Shown: positions 11,176 to 22,061 of the stretch, one piece after another
Layout of the letters: every line of letters starts with the position of its first letter
How positions within the stretch are numbered: the first letter of the stretch is position 1
Assembly (NCBI GenBank): GCA_948474755.1
Contig: CAOLHI010001246.1
Span: 124,001-188,000, forward strand
Reading direction: 5' to 3'
Source: Ctenosaura bakeri
Taxonomy: Eukaryota > Chordata > Lepidosauria > Squamata > Iguanidae
Length of the DNA: 64,000 nucleotides
Program-made: the position numbers and the translations under genes
The notes under the pieces: model-generated
Databases searched by the model: none
The model's input: the letters and a program-made list of their open reading frames with translations, nothing else
What the model was told of the DNA's origin: nothing

Positions 11176-11620
11176 TTTAAACTATTTATAAAGCTGCTGC
11201 CATGGCCAACAAACAATGTGAATAAAATCACAATAGAAAAACCAAATAGAAGCAAAACTTTCCTTATAAACAGATTTAAAAGCATTTTAAAAGCCACGGG
11301 CCTGAAAAATTAATATACAGTTTTGACTGCTTGTTAGAAGTTCATTATAGCTTTCCTCTGGAAAAAAAATCAAAAGTCAAGGTACTTTTATGGGAAAAGT
11401 CTTATCTCATGTACCACTTGACTGGGGATGGGATGTCAATGTGGCCTCTTCTAAAGAACTCAAATTCCAGGCATTCATTCAGATGTAGGCAGCCTTTCAG
11501 ATATCCTGGCTGAAAGCTGTTTAGGCTTTATAAACCATGAATTGATCTCAGAAACAAATTAGAAGCAAGTGCAGTTGGTTAAGAACCAGTGATACTTGGG
11601 CTCTGAAGCATTCACTAGAT
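11176..11620 (-). repeat. Diverged L2-type LINE 3' fragment
   Basis: On the plus strand, the stretches near 11280-11300 (TTTAAAAGCCACGGGCCTGA) and 11480-11600 ('GATATCCTGGCTGAAAGC', 'GGCTTTATAAACCATGAAT', 'CAGAAACAAATTAGAAGCAAG', 'TGCAGTTGGTTAAG') parallel the antisense 3' region of the L2 copies at 22062 and 49303. Old and fragmentary. The Helitron abuts it. Confidence 0.5.
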
Positions 11621-13249
11621 AACTGTCTTGTGTATGGATGAGACTAAGTAAATAAGGATGTTGGTTATTCATACCTCACATCCATGTTGAGATCTTAATA
11701 GGGGAGATATTTTTATTTATATCTATATTGTATCTACTGGATTGTTTTAACCATTATCAAGAAATGTAAATTGAGAACTTTGACCAGTCTGATGGGAGCA
11801 AAAGGAATATCTCCCAAGAACAAAAGAAAAGAACTCTTAGTACTCTGTTGATATCCATAGAAGTTACCATCATTCAGACCTCTGTAGTGATTATAATTGT
11901 AATTTTCACTGTAGCTTCGACAGAACCAGAATATTTTTCACCTCACCCCCTATGTGTTGAAAGCCTCGTAATATGCTGAATTTCCTCATGATCTTATAAA
12001 ACACTTATATTGTTATGCTGATCTGACTATACAGATATCAGAACAATCAACAGTATAGAACATTGGTGCCCTGGATAAGCTATGAATGCTTGATTTAAGA
12101 GAGAGAGAGAGATTTGCATTCAATTAAAGGAAGAAGAAAAGTGATTTATTGCTCTGTGCTTTCAGAATGTATAATAAGTAGCATGCAGGTGAGAGCCTTT
12201 GTTTAGTTCTTTACTTTCTATAGAAGTATGCATTTTAACTTCTCAGTTTCTATAGCTGTTCTGTAGCTATAGATAAGAAATGCTATAAAGTTTTGTTTGG
12301 TAAAGTAGTTTTGGTTTCCATTTTTAACTACTCCTAAAAAGTACTAGCGTGCAGAATGCCTGTCAAATACCATTGGTATTAAAATACATCTAGAACACTG
12401 AATGTATTGGATCCAAACCAAAAACTTATTCAGGTGTTAAGTATGTTTACTCCTTCCCTCCATTGTCATTGCAGTGAATGTTGAGTAAACTTTAGTCCCA
12501 CCGAAATCAGTAAGAGAAGTTAGTCACTATTCACTTTTGTTGCTCTAAAAACAATGTACCTTAAATTTGACTGCCTTGCTCTAGATTAAAATCACTAATT
12601 GAATTTTAACATTAGGAAACATTTGCTGTATCTCCCAAAGTTGAAGCTGGCAAATCTAGATATACAGTTGGAGTAATCTGAATTCTTCTGTTCTAGAACT
12701 GTTATACAATGTTTTCTTAACACTTAACATCTCTTAAGGAGGAATGGACAGGGAAAGCAAAAGAAAGAATTGGCTGGATCTGGTACTCACATTAGGAAAA
12801 GATGTTTCCACTTTGACTCATGGCTTTCCTTTGATCTATGCTGTCCACAAGAGCTTCCACAGGACTCAGAATACTTGGGCAAATGCTGAAGCAGATGAAT
12901 GGCAGCAATGATTCGTACTGCTGCTCCCCTCCACCACCACTTTCCTTCGGCTTTCTAATGCTGCACATGCTTCCTGAGGGTCTATGAAATCCAGGGCTCT
13001 TAGGAATATGAAACAAATCACTATTGTCCCACTAAAGATATCTTTACTTCCAGCTCCTTACTTTATCTTTTGTTTAAAGCCCATAACATTGCTTCCAAGG
13101 CAACATGGTAGGAATCTCCTATTGAATCACAAAATTTACATAAGCATTGCCCACTCAGGCTACTGCGTCATTCTGTTCTCCTGCTACTGTGGTGTGTGTA
13201 TACATAGGATATGGTTGTGTTTTTTGCTTACTGGCCCGATTTAAGTTGT
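11621..13249. other. No recognised feature
   Basis: Unique-looking AT-rich DNA with a short (GA)n run at about 12099-12112. ORFs on both strands near 12792-13244 have no recognisable domain. Confidence 0.5.
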
Positions 13250-13485
13250 TGGTGCCTTTAGGTTTAAAGCCCCAAATGTAGGACCCCTAAGATAACTTTG
13301 TACCCACAAGCCCTCTAAAATTCCTAGGATTCTTCCAATCCTTTTTGCCATGCCTCCATCTTGGAAATCTCTAAGAGTTTAAATAGCTTACAGCTGCCCC
13401 CCCCCCGCACTGCTTCATATTAAACTCATTTTTCAAAACCAAAAGTGGGTCTCAACCCCTCTTTTTGGTCTTTTTGTGGGGGGCA
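13250..13485 (+). repeat. Possible retrovirus-type LTR fragment
   Basis: The order resembles a U3-R-U5 layout: a TATA-like TTTAAATAG (about 13378), a C11 run, ATTAAA about 30 bases later, then a T-rich stretch ending TTTTTGTGGGGGGCA at 13485. No primer-binding site or gag/pol sequence was recognised downstream. The 5' limit is not visible. It could also be chance composition. Confidence 0.3.
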
Positions 13486-14635
13486 GTTTATGCTGTCCCC
13501 AGAGGGTCCCAAGGATACCACCACAATTAGGGTGAAAATGCCTGAAGGACCATCTCAACTTCTTAAGCGGATTCTTCAAGCTGCAGTCTTTGACTTTAGA
13601 CTTTAACCTTAGATCTCATTGCTTTAGCATCTGACCAGGATAATGTTGGGACTTTTTCTGTTTCTGTCCCCATTACAAATTCTGAAATCCTCAAACTGAT
13701 AAAGGTTTCTTGAACACTCAGAAGCATACCTTTTGATTATTTAAGATTATAAAGTGAGTTTGGATACTATTCTATGTTTGCAACGTATTTTAGGAAAAGT
13801 AGGAAAATTACTTTGCAGAATGTAAGTGAAGTTGTCTCTGAGAAAACCAGTTAATATCAGGAGATGGAACAGATATGCAAGAGACTAAATCCTAAGGGGC
13901 CCTATAGCGAAGAATTGTCGCAGCAGTTTTCACTAACAATGGAAACAAATTTTAACCTCACTGATTTTGTAAGAGATGAGTCATAGGAGACCATGAACAA
14001 AGATTGTATTTGGTGGGTTTCTCTCCAGTTTTCTTTGTTCTAAAATACTCTCTAGGACATATCAGAATATGGTAAATACATTCTTCATAATTTTCTGTGC
14101 ATACAGTCAACATTTTCTTCGGAGGCTTTCCTCAACTTGTTAAATTAGATATTTAAAATACCATTAAAAAATCTACACTCACTCTGTCTCACATACACAC
14201 ATCTCTTATAAAAGAATGCAAAGAGAAATATATTTGACGTTAAAGACCTTAGAATGGGCTCTGTTTTTTCAGCTCAGGTGAGATAAATCAGAAACAATAT
14301 TGTTCACTTAGTTTAGTTTAAAGGGAAGCAAGAAATCTTAAGTGGTCAGTGTTTGTGCACAATAAATCAAGCATTTATTGCTGAACTGCAAATCCACTAA
14401 ACCATGACTTAAGAAGTCTAAATTAATTGTTTTTTTTCTTTTCCTGAAAGAGACTTCTTTAACTATTCCTGAATTGTGGTAGATTATAATATGGGAAAGA
14501 ATACAATGTATTTCAGGCAACAGTGCATCCCCAAACCATCTTCCTTTTAAATATAATAAAACAGATAAAATGCAATAAAATATTTTTTATCCATAGGGCA
14601 CCCTAAACATTCACAACAATTTATAGAATAACTGT
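13486..14635. other. No recognised feature
   Basis: Unique-looking DNA. No coding, RNA or transposon signal recognised. Confidence 0.5.
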
Positions 14636-14747
14636 AAATTATATTTGTTTTAACTTGTTATCCACCTTGAATGTACTTTGCTTAAACTTGTTGTAAGCTG
14701 CCTTGAATCCTTGCTGGGTGAAAGATGTGATAATAAATAAATAAATG
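14636..14747 (+). repeat. LINE 3' end (L2/CR1 type)
   Basis: TTGTAAGCTGCCTTGAATCC is followed by TTGCTGGGTGAAAGATGTGA and an (ATAA)n tail, the layout of squamate L2/CR1-type 3' ends ('GCTGCCTTGAGTC...GATATAAATAAATAAA'). Confidence 0.6.
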
Positions 14748-14953
14748 TCCCTGCCTCAAAAACCTTATGGTTGTAGGATTCAGCTGTAGTAGGGAGAATG
14801 AGATCTGGATGAGCAGGTTAACAGTATTCATTCAGCTATCTGTATTTCAGCATAATTATAGTAATACCAGACTAAAGAGTTGTTCCAAAGACTTCATGAG
14901 AGAAGTAGATTTTCAATCCATTTAATAAACTTGATATAACTGAGGTAAAGATT

Positions 14954-15115
14954 CAGTGGCAGAGCTTGGAGTGTGTGGAGGAGGGGCGGGAGGGGGTCAT
15001 GGCCACAGTGGGGTCGTGGCTGGGGCATGCAAGGGCATGGCTACGAGCCAGGACACCCCAAAAATACTGCCCCCCGGGCTGAAGTGCCCCCTGCCCCCCC
15101 CTTCCTATGCGACTG
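14954..15115. mobile_element. hAT-type MITE with perfect 8-bp target duplication
   Basis: The element starts CAGTGGCAGAGCTTGG and its complemented right end reads CAGTCGCATAGGAAG. These are imperfect terminal inverted repeats with the CAG start usual in hAT elements. TAAAGATT lies directly on both sides (14946-14953 and 15116-15123), a perfect 8-bp target duplication, the length hAT transposases make. The 162-bp body is GC-rich with G and C runs and no coding capacity. Confidence 0.88.
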
Positions 15116-15123
15116 TAAAGATT

Positions 15124-16014
15124 AATATCAAATCTAACAATTTTATTGATGTGCTCAGAACTCTATTCATGGATCATCTTTGTGGTATACCTTTTTTTCT
15201 CTCCCTTAAGATTTATCTTCAAAACCTTTGGCAAGGTTAACACTTTAATTCCCATTCCCAGCAGTAGCCAAGTTTAAATGCATATAACTGTATATATCAA
15301 GCATTTCCTTTATCTGTTGCAAGCCCCTTTGGAGCATTCCAAGTATCCATCACCATCCAGTTCTAGAAAAATTTAGGAACTTTATATACAGAATTGAAGA
15401 TAAGTAACTTAATAAATTAACTTTGGGGGCAGTTTTATTTTAAGGGTTTTATTGGCTTTGTACGGTGCTGCCAAGGCCTTACAACTAGATAAATCATCAA
15501 AGACTTCCCTAGTTAACTATGGTAAATTTTGTGACAAATGTTGCTGTGTTGTATAGTTTCACCTTCCTCCCCTTTTTGAAAATAATCAACAGCACTTCTA
15601 GTAAATGCATTATCAAACTGTATTTTGTCATATACTAACTCAAATCTTCACGTCCTCCTTTTAATCTGTTCCTATTGCTTCAAAGACTCATTCCCCACCC
15701 CCACAACAGTGCTTAAATACTATAATCTTTTAAGAGATGCAATTTTCTCTTCCTATTTCTGACTCTGGGAAGTGTGGGAGGTTAATTGTCTTTGCTGGAT
15801 ATATACTTTAAAAAATCTAGTGGAAAGATTATGACACAGTGCTTTCAAAAGAGGGCACAGTCAAACATTCTCCATGTTTCCTACAATTGCTGTCTTACTG
15901 GCAAGTCCTTATTTATTTGATTGTGCCACGGGCTTTTAAGTAATTTGCTGCAAACATGTATCTAGCAGATAATAATCATATGAAATGTTTGGAACAGAAA
16001 ATATAGTATGGTGG
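15124..16014. other. No recognised feature
   Basis: AT-rich, unique-looking DNA. Confidence 0.5.
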
Positions 16015-16125
16015 TAGGAAACGTGAAGCTGAAAAAAGATCTGGATTCTATTTTCCTGTCTGTAATTGTATCGCTCTGTTAACTTGAGCAAGTTAAATAA
16101 CTTTCGGTTTCACTAATATAAAACA
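16015..16125 (+). repeat. MIR-like ancient SINE fragment
   Basis: GATCTGGATTCTATTTTCCTG is followed by CTTGAGCAAGTTAAATAACTT and a TTTCACTAAT stretch. This parallels the MIR core ('CTTGGGCAAGTTACTTAACCTC...CAGTTTCC'). Confidence 0.45.
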
Positions 16126-16347
16126 GAACAAAATGTTTTGATAGTATTTAATCCATTTTATTACAGCTACATAAAATATTTTTCATGGAAAGGACCCCCT
16201 GAGTGGGAAGATAGCTACAAGCACTGTCTACAAATGCTTGTTAAAAAATGTATGGATAGATAAGTTCTGAAGGTTGCAGTGCTGTCTTGTACAAACAAAA
16301 CATAAGTGGATTTAGTTTGCTCTTCTTCTTTAGTACTCCAGCATGTT

Positions 16348-16539
16348 GTTGTTGCATGCCTTCAAGTTGTTTCTGACATATGGTGACCTAAGACGAACCT
16401 ATCACAGGGGTTTCTGGGGCTGAGAATGTGTGATGCACCCAAGGTCACCCAGTGGGTTTTCATGGCCAAATGGGAAATTGAACCCTGGTCTCCAGAGTTG
16501 TAGTCCAGTGTCCAAACCACTACATTATGCTGAGTCACT
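16348..16539 (-). mobile_element. tRNA-derived SINE (Sauria type, BovB-like tail)
   Basis: Minus-strand copy. On the plus strand it starts GTTGTTGCATGCCTTCAAGT (the reversed tail) and runs through CAAGGTCACCCAGTGGGTTT, TTGAACCCTGGTCTCCAGAG (B-box side) and CCAAACCACTACATTATGCT (A-box side). The 8-base AGCATGTT occurs on both flanks (16340-16347 and 16540-16547), a clean target duplication. A C11 run follows the right duplication. Confidence 0.92.
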
Positions 16540-16674
16540 AGCATGTTACCCCCCCCCCGGTAAAACTTTCCATGAGAAATAACTACCTTCCATATGTGGA
16601 GAGGCATCTTTGAATCATACCCCAAAATTATTTTGTTCTCTAGAATGCTCAGAACTTCATAGGTGTAATTTGGT

Positions 16675-16825
16675 TATGGTCTTTACAAAAACCCTGTAAA
16701 GTCAGCAGATTGGATGAGAATCTGAGAGATAGTAGCTTACCCAAGGTGTCAGTGAATTCATGGGAAAGATCTTGTACTGAGGACATTTGATAGATAGGTC
16801 AGTCTTGTATCCATTATGCCACAAC
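16675..16825 (-). repeat. MIR/tRNA-L2-type SINE, diverged
   Basis: Strings such as TTACAAAAACCCTGTAAAGT, AGCTTACCCAAGGTGTCAGT and TATCCATTATGCCACAAC match the antisense order of a tRNA-type SINE with an L2-like 'CAACCCTGTGAGGT' end. Strongly mutated. Confidence 0.5.
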
Positions 16826-17583
16826 CAATAATACAAACAGCATGCTTCTAGCTGTAGTCCTTGCTATTTAGTCCATGTACTGCCTCTCCTATTTACAGTC
16901 TGGTACAATTTGTTTTACACAATGTTCTGTACCAGACCTTTAGACCCAAATCATTTTTTCTTAAGCAAAATAAGTTTCCTTGGTGTGAATGACCATTTAT
17001 ACTTGATCCCATAATGAATGTTGCAGTAAATCAAAACATCCTTGAATTGCATCTAAGAATTGCTTTGCATATTATATGGTAGCAGACCAGTGGTTTCTTT
17101 CCCATGTAGCTGCACCAACAAAGCATATCTGGTTGTGCTTCCTGGCATATATTGATATGGATTTGAAAACTTGCCTTTCTTGAATGTGTATGGTACTTTT
17201 TGTGCATATAAACCTTCTGGCCTGGCATTTGGAGTTCCACTGCAAAATGCAATTTCCTCTGCTTTCACCAGTGCAACCATCAATCTTTGAATGGGCTTTC
17301 AGCTGCCTAATAACAAATTTATCCATGTTGAACTGTTGAGAATGGTGCATTGAGCACGGTTCACACAAAAGTACTAGGAAGACAATCACTCTACAGAAAA
17401 ATTGACAAGTAAGTAAAAGTACTATGTATAAATATTTTAAATGAATAAATAAATAACAAAATCATATAAAAACCACAAAGTCAATAATTTATGAAAAGTA
17501 CATATTAATATTTACATATGTTTTGTTATAAAGGTAAAAGTGTTAAACACAATCCTGTATCTGTCAAAAATTCTGGCTACGGT
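16826..17583. other. No recognised feature
   Basis: Three overlapping minus-strand ORFs at 17031-17389 occupy different frames of the same stretch. None has a recognisable domain or splice context. A short AAAT-rich run lies near 17440-17455. Confidence 0.5.
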
Positions 17584-17805
17584 AGCCAGCATGGTAAAGT
17601 GCCTTGAGTATTGGACTAGGAATTTGGAGACCAGAGTTCAAATCCCTGCTTGGCTATGGAAACTCACCTTGGGCAAGTCACATTCTCTCAGCCTCAAAGG
17701 AAAGCAAAGGCAAAATCCCCTCTAAATACGTCTTGCTAAGAAAACCCTATGATAAGTTTACTTTAAGGTCACCATAAGTTGGAAATGACTTGAAAGAAGA
17801 CAACT
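17584..17805 (+). mobile_element. tRNA-derived SINE (Sauria type, BovB-like tail)
   Basis: Begins AGCCAGCATGGTAAAGTG (A-box region). GTTCAAATCCCTGCTTGG (B box) follows, then CTTGGGCAAGTCACATTCTC, a central part with GCAAAGGCAAAATCCCCTC, and the tail GGTCACCATAAGTTGGAAAT plus GACTTGAAAG. Nearly full length. Confidence 0.92.
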
Positions 17806-18097
17806 ATATAAACAGAAGCTTTTTGCTTCAGCATCATGCTGTAGCTGTTGAAAGCGTGAGGCAACTGTCACGATATGAAGAATTTTACGTGGATATTTTG
17901 GTGAATTTTCTACTGGAGCTGTTTGCTGTATTTTTGTCAGTGTGGTTATGTAGTTATTTTAAATGTTATTTCAGGCTCTGACTTCTGAAAAGAATGGGAA
18001 GACTGTATGAAATATATGACTTCAACTTCAGAGGATATATTTGTCTACGCTATTTGTTATCAGTCTGCCATTACCGTAGATAATTATGCTGACAAAA

Positions 18098-18142
18098 ATT
18101 CATGAGGTTGCCATAAGTCAACAGGTGACTTGAAGGCACATG
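18098..18142 (+). repeat. Isolated BovB/SINE tail
   Basis: TTCATGAGGTTGCCATAAGT followed by CAACAGGTGACTTGAAGGCA is the shared 3' tail of the 5S and tRNA SINEs and BovB. The SINE or LINE body upstream is missing or unrecognisable. A CA-rich stretch follows. Confidence 0.6.
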
Positions 18143-18314
18143 TGCACACAGTCACACAGCTGTGTGTGCGGGTGAGGGTGGGTGTTGTGGGGAGAAGATC
18201 AGCGTCCACGCCATGTATATTGAGCTCAGCTTTTATTAAAACATTGCTCAGGGTTTCCACATGTGATTTATAAACTAGCTGGTAGAATGATACATTCCCC
18301 CTAAAAATTATTCT

Positions 18315-18464
18315 GGCCATTTCCACGCTAGGCTGTTATAGTGCTATTATTAAACTTTCAACATCCTATGGTATCCTGGGGTTTGCAGTTTAGGGAGGGT
18401 CTTTTGCAAACCCCAGGATTCCATAGGAATAATAGTGCTATAACAGTCTAGTACAGAAATGACC
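18315..18464. mobile_element. 150-bp palindromic MITE
   Basis: Long imperfect inverted repeats: GGCCATTTCCACGCTAGGCT at the left, and GGTCATTTCTGTACTAGACT as the complemented right end, both continuing into GTTATAG(T/C)(G/A)CTATTAT. A second inverted pair lies inside: CCTGGGGTTTGCA and TGCAAACCCCAGG (18375-18419). TCT flanks both sides, which could be a 3-bp target duplication. The superfamily is uncertain (PIF-Harbinger possible). Confidence 0.82.
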
Positions 18465-20324
18465 TCTGTGATGCTGGTTTTGCTGATTTGTTTGCTTCCT
18501 CTTGCCACCCAGGAAAAGTCCAAGACAGAGAAGCCAATAAAGAAGACAATACTATGTTTGCCTTAATGCAGCATTCTGTTGTTAAGTGCAACTGGTTCAG
18601 ACTGCTTTCAAGTAAATGTCTGAAGTTATAATCTGAGCTAGCCTAGTTTCAGATTTCCCCAAGGAAGCAATTCTAAACAGTAGAAGGCTGAACTAATAGT
18701 AGTTTTTCTTGATGAAGATTTATAAAAATAGTAAAGAGGTCTTAAACTGCTTTTAATCAGGAACTAAAGTCAATAAGATAGATCTTCTTAAATTGGGAAA
18801 CATCTATGAAGTAGCAGTAAGCATGAGCTTTTAAATAGGAAGAATTGAGATGGAGAATATTGTCAAAAATTATTGGCATGGACTGTTTTCTGCACATTTT
18901 TGAATATGTACAGTTATTTTAAAACATCTGCAAATCCTGTATTCATTGTTTAAAGATACATATTTCATGAAACATTCTCCTTCTATTAGGGTCATCATTA
19001 TTGCTATACAAGTGATTCATAATCCTTTATTTTGCTTAACGGCTTAATTACATTTTTTGGAGCAGAGTTGTATAGCTTATTTTAATACACAGAACATTAG
19101 TACTCCCTTAGTTTACGATAAATGCCTGTTTGCTAGCCCTTGAATGGAGAATCAGATTCTTTATTACTGTGCAGAGAAATAATTTTAATTGCTCCCTTGA
19201 ACATTAGTATACTCCCAAGCATAAAAATAGCATAAAGTTCATGCATACAAAGCAGAATAATTTCAGTCATTCTCCCCATTCAACAGTGAAATTTAAAAAG
19301 TTAGCACCATGTAGACTTATCTTCCTATCCCCCCTGCCATTACTAACCTACTGATAATTAATAAATAAATAAATAAATAAACAAACAAACAAACAAACAA
19401 ACAGTTCCTGTATAGATACACATTCTGTTAAAGGAAAGAGAAAGTATGTGTAGATAACTCTCTCTTTCGATGCTATGCATAATAACATTGTTTAGCTGGA
19501 AGGAATTTCCAGATGACGTGATCTACTTCGTTCTACTGAGATACCCCCACTACACTCAGATATTTTTAAAGATTAGAACCTAACCTCCATATTATGGTGT
19601 ACTGTGAATAAGTTTCAGGAACAAATAGTATATGTAACAATAGTAAAGAAAAAATGATATGTGTGTGTATGCACACTGCACCATGCAATGCTGTTCCCGC
19701 CATTTTATTCCCTTCAAGAAACCTTTAATAGAGCTACTGGCAAAATAGAGGCAGTACTGTAAAACGCTGTTGGGATGTTTATGGGATAATGCAACTCTTA
19801 TTGTGGAGTACTAATTTACCATTGTTGTTGAAAAGGAGTGATGGTCATTTTTTTCTTCACTTACAGCAGTAAGAAAGCCTCAGGAATTAAAAATATACTT
19901 ACATATTTCTATTTCTCTTCATTAAAGTTAACTACAAATAAATTTAATTAAAATATTATTTGGATAAAAGATAATTACATCACAAATAGGTAGATTAAAT
20001 TGTTCTTGTGCTCATGATGAACAGTGCGAAACAAGGCCATTATATGAGCAATCATCTTCAATTTACTGAGAAATTCTATATTAGCCATATGGGAGTCTGT
20101 GATCAAATAATACATCTACTTGCCCTTCCTTTTCCTCTTTATGGGTACATAACATATCGCCTGCATTTATCACTCTTTCCCAGCACTTTTTTGGAGAACA
20201 CAAGCAAAGAAATCCATAACATTTCTTCTACCTGCTAAAGAAAAAGAATACTAACAAACTGCCTTGATTCATAGTACTTACTGGTGTTGTAGCAAGTTGT
20301 GAGGTACAGAAGTTGTTCATAACA
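18465..20324. other. No recognised gene; simple repeat at 19359-19403
   Basis: Unique-looking AT-rich DNA. At 19359-19403 an (AAAT)n run passes directly into (AAAC)n, about 45 bases, resembling a SINE or LINE tail without a recognisable body. Confidence 0.6.
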
Positions 20325-20366
20325 ATACACTGATTCCAACTCTACATTTCTATGATTCTATGTTTG
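20325..20366 (+). repeat. CR1-type 3' terminus
   Basis: CTGATTCCAACTCTACATTTC is followed by TATGATTCTATG. CR1 elements typically end in (ATTCTATG)n repeats after a 'TTCCAAC' stretch. The body is not recognisable. Confidence 0.4.
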
Positions 20367-20579
20367 GAAAATCCACTCTCCCTGAACTACTTTGAGGACT
20401 GTGGCTAAGTTCACAGAGAATAATGAACCTACTGTGTGGGAGGGGGTTAACAAGTGGTTCTCAAACTTTTTTAACAGGTGACGTATTATCCCTGTTAATC
20501 AGTAAGTGAAAGTGCTTTGACTATGCAAGGCTTGGATTTACTAGTCTACTTGTTATAGCTGGGCTACAGAAGCCAGTGA

Positions 20580-20802
20580 GAGCCAGAATGGTATTGTGGT
20601 TTGAGTGTAGGACTGTCACTCGGGAAATCAGGGTTCAGATCACCACTCAGCCATGGAAACCCACTGCATGACCATGGGCAAGTCACACTCTCTCAGCCTC
20701 AGAGAAGGACAAAGGCAAACCTCCTCTGAACAAATCTTACCAAGAAAACCTTGTGATAGATTCCCCTCAGTGTCACCATTGGCACCCAACAACAACAAGA
20801 GG
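20580..20802 (+). mobile_element. tRNA-derived SINE with 9-bp target duplication
   Basis: Starts GAGCCAGAATGGTATTGTGG. The body has AAACCCACTGCATGACC, GGGCAAGTCACACTCTCTCA, AAGGCAAACCTCCTCTGAAC and ends CACCCAACAACAACAAG. AGCCAGTGA occurs on both flanks (20571-20579 and 20803-20811). One of the best-preserved SINEs here, although its BovB-like tail is shortened. Confidence 0.93.
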
Positions 20803-20811
20803 AGCCAGTGA

Positions 20812-21574
20812 TCAATCTGTCCAGCCATAGTAATGGCTTTCTGAAGTCTCAGGCAGAAATCATTCCCAGCCTCAATGGTATACTTTTTAAAACTATAAAT
20901 GATAGGACTTGATTTCTGCAGCAGCAGATACAAAGCTCTCTACCAAAAGCAGTCATAGCATTCTGTTTCATTTTCAAGTTTTATCTTCATATGGCACTTT
21001 GCCTACACATCGTAACAGAAATAAAGAGAACATTGTGATCAATCCAATTTAATTTCTACTGCTGCTACTAGGTATCAGTAAATCTATTCAGTGAATGCAG
21101 ACTCCTATTGAAGTAATGATTTTTGTATTAACTAAGCACAGTCTTTTGTGAGTGACTATAAAGACCAAGTCAGCATTTTTTAACTGCCAAAACAAGAGAA
21201 TTTAAGAATGGAGGTCGTAGTGTTCAAGAAATATTATTCAAGTTCTATAAAAATGTTATTTCTATATCAGGTGTAATTTATTATTATTCTTCTGCAATAA
21301 TTTCTCTACTTATTACTGCCAAAGAGAGAAAGCTAAAAGCATTCATTCATGAACTATGAATATTGTAATCCCAGTTTATTTACAATAGAGCACTTATTGA
21401 ATGGAATCTTCATTTAAAAGAAAAGGAAGATAACATCTTTTAGAGACACTGACTATTTAGTTACAAGTTGATTCTGAAGGTCCCAAGTTCAATTCCCATA
21501 TTAGCCTGTGCAAATTTTGATGTCCTCAGTATGTGTCTCAACACTTTGTGACGTTAGATTGATATCAACAACAA
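20812..21574. other. No recognised feature
   Basis: Unique-looking AT-rich DNA. Confidence 0.5.
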
Positions 21575-21890
21575 ACAGGGATTTCTCTTTAGCACCATCC
21601 CAATTGTGGAAGTCAGACAGGCCCCATCTGTTTTGAGCTTCCAGCAAGCATCTAAAACAGTGTTGTTCCTCATGGCCGTTATTGTTTGAAACTGCTCTGT
21701 TTGAATTATCTGTTTTGAAATCTCATTTAAAGGAATGTTTTTAGACTGTTTTTAAAGAACATTTTAACATGTTTTTGAGGTTTAATCACTTTACTATTGT
21801 AAATGCTTTTATTTATTGTACATCTCCATAGGCGTCCTGGTGGGTTAAAAGGCAATACATAAATACTTTAAAGAAAGAAATAAAATTCTT
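21575..21890 (+). repeat. L2-type LINE 3' end
   Basis: The order follows the 3' end of the plus-strand L2 at 44691. It starts with TTTAGCACCATCCCAATTGT, then CAGGCCCCATCTGTTTTGAG and CTTCCAGCAAGCATCTAAAA. A T-rich UTR follows and ends GGTGGGTTAAAAGGCAATAC plus an A-rich tail. The matching part of the complete copies encodes the C-terminal end of ORF2. Confidence 0.65.
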
Positions 21891-22061
21891 CACAATCCCA
21901 GATGAATGGAAATCATAGACTGAGTAGACTAATTTTAAATCAAAGCAGCTTGAACAGTGCAAAGGAGAGTGGTTAAATTTAGTTTCTAATTCATGTATTT
22001 TCTGAATAAGTACTCATCCTAATTGGTTGATACCATAAAAAGAAACTGTGACTAAATATTT

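Noticed and set aside
17584..17655. tRNA gene
   Set aside because: A- and B-box-like motifs are present, but the cloverleaf is not intact and the sequence continues into a SINE body and tail.
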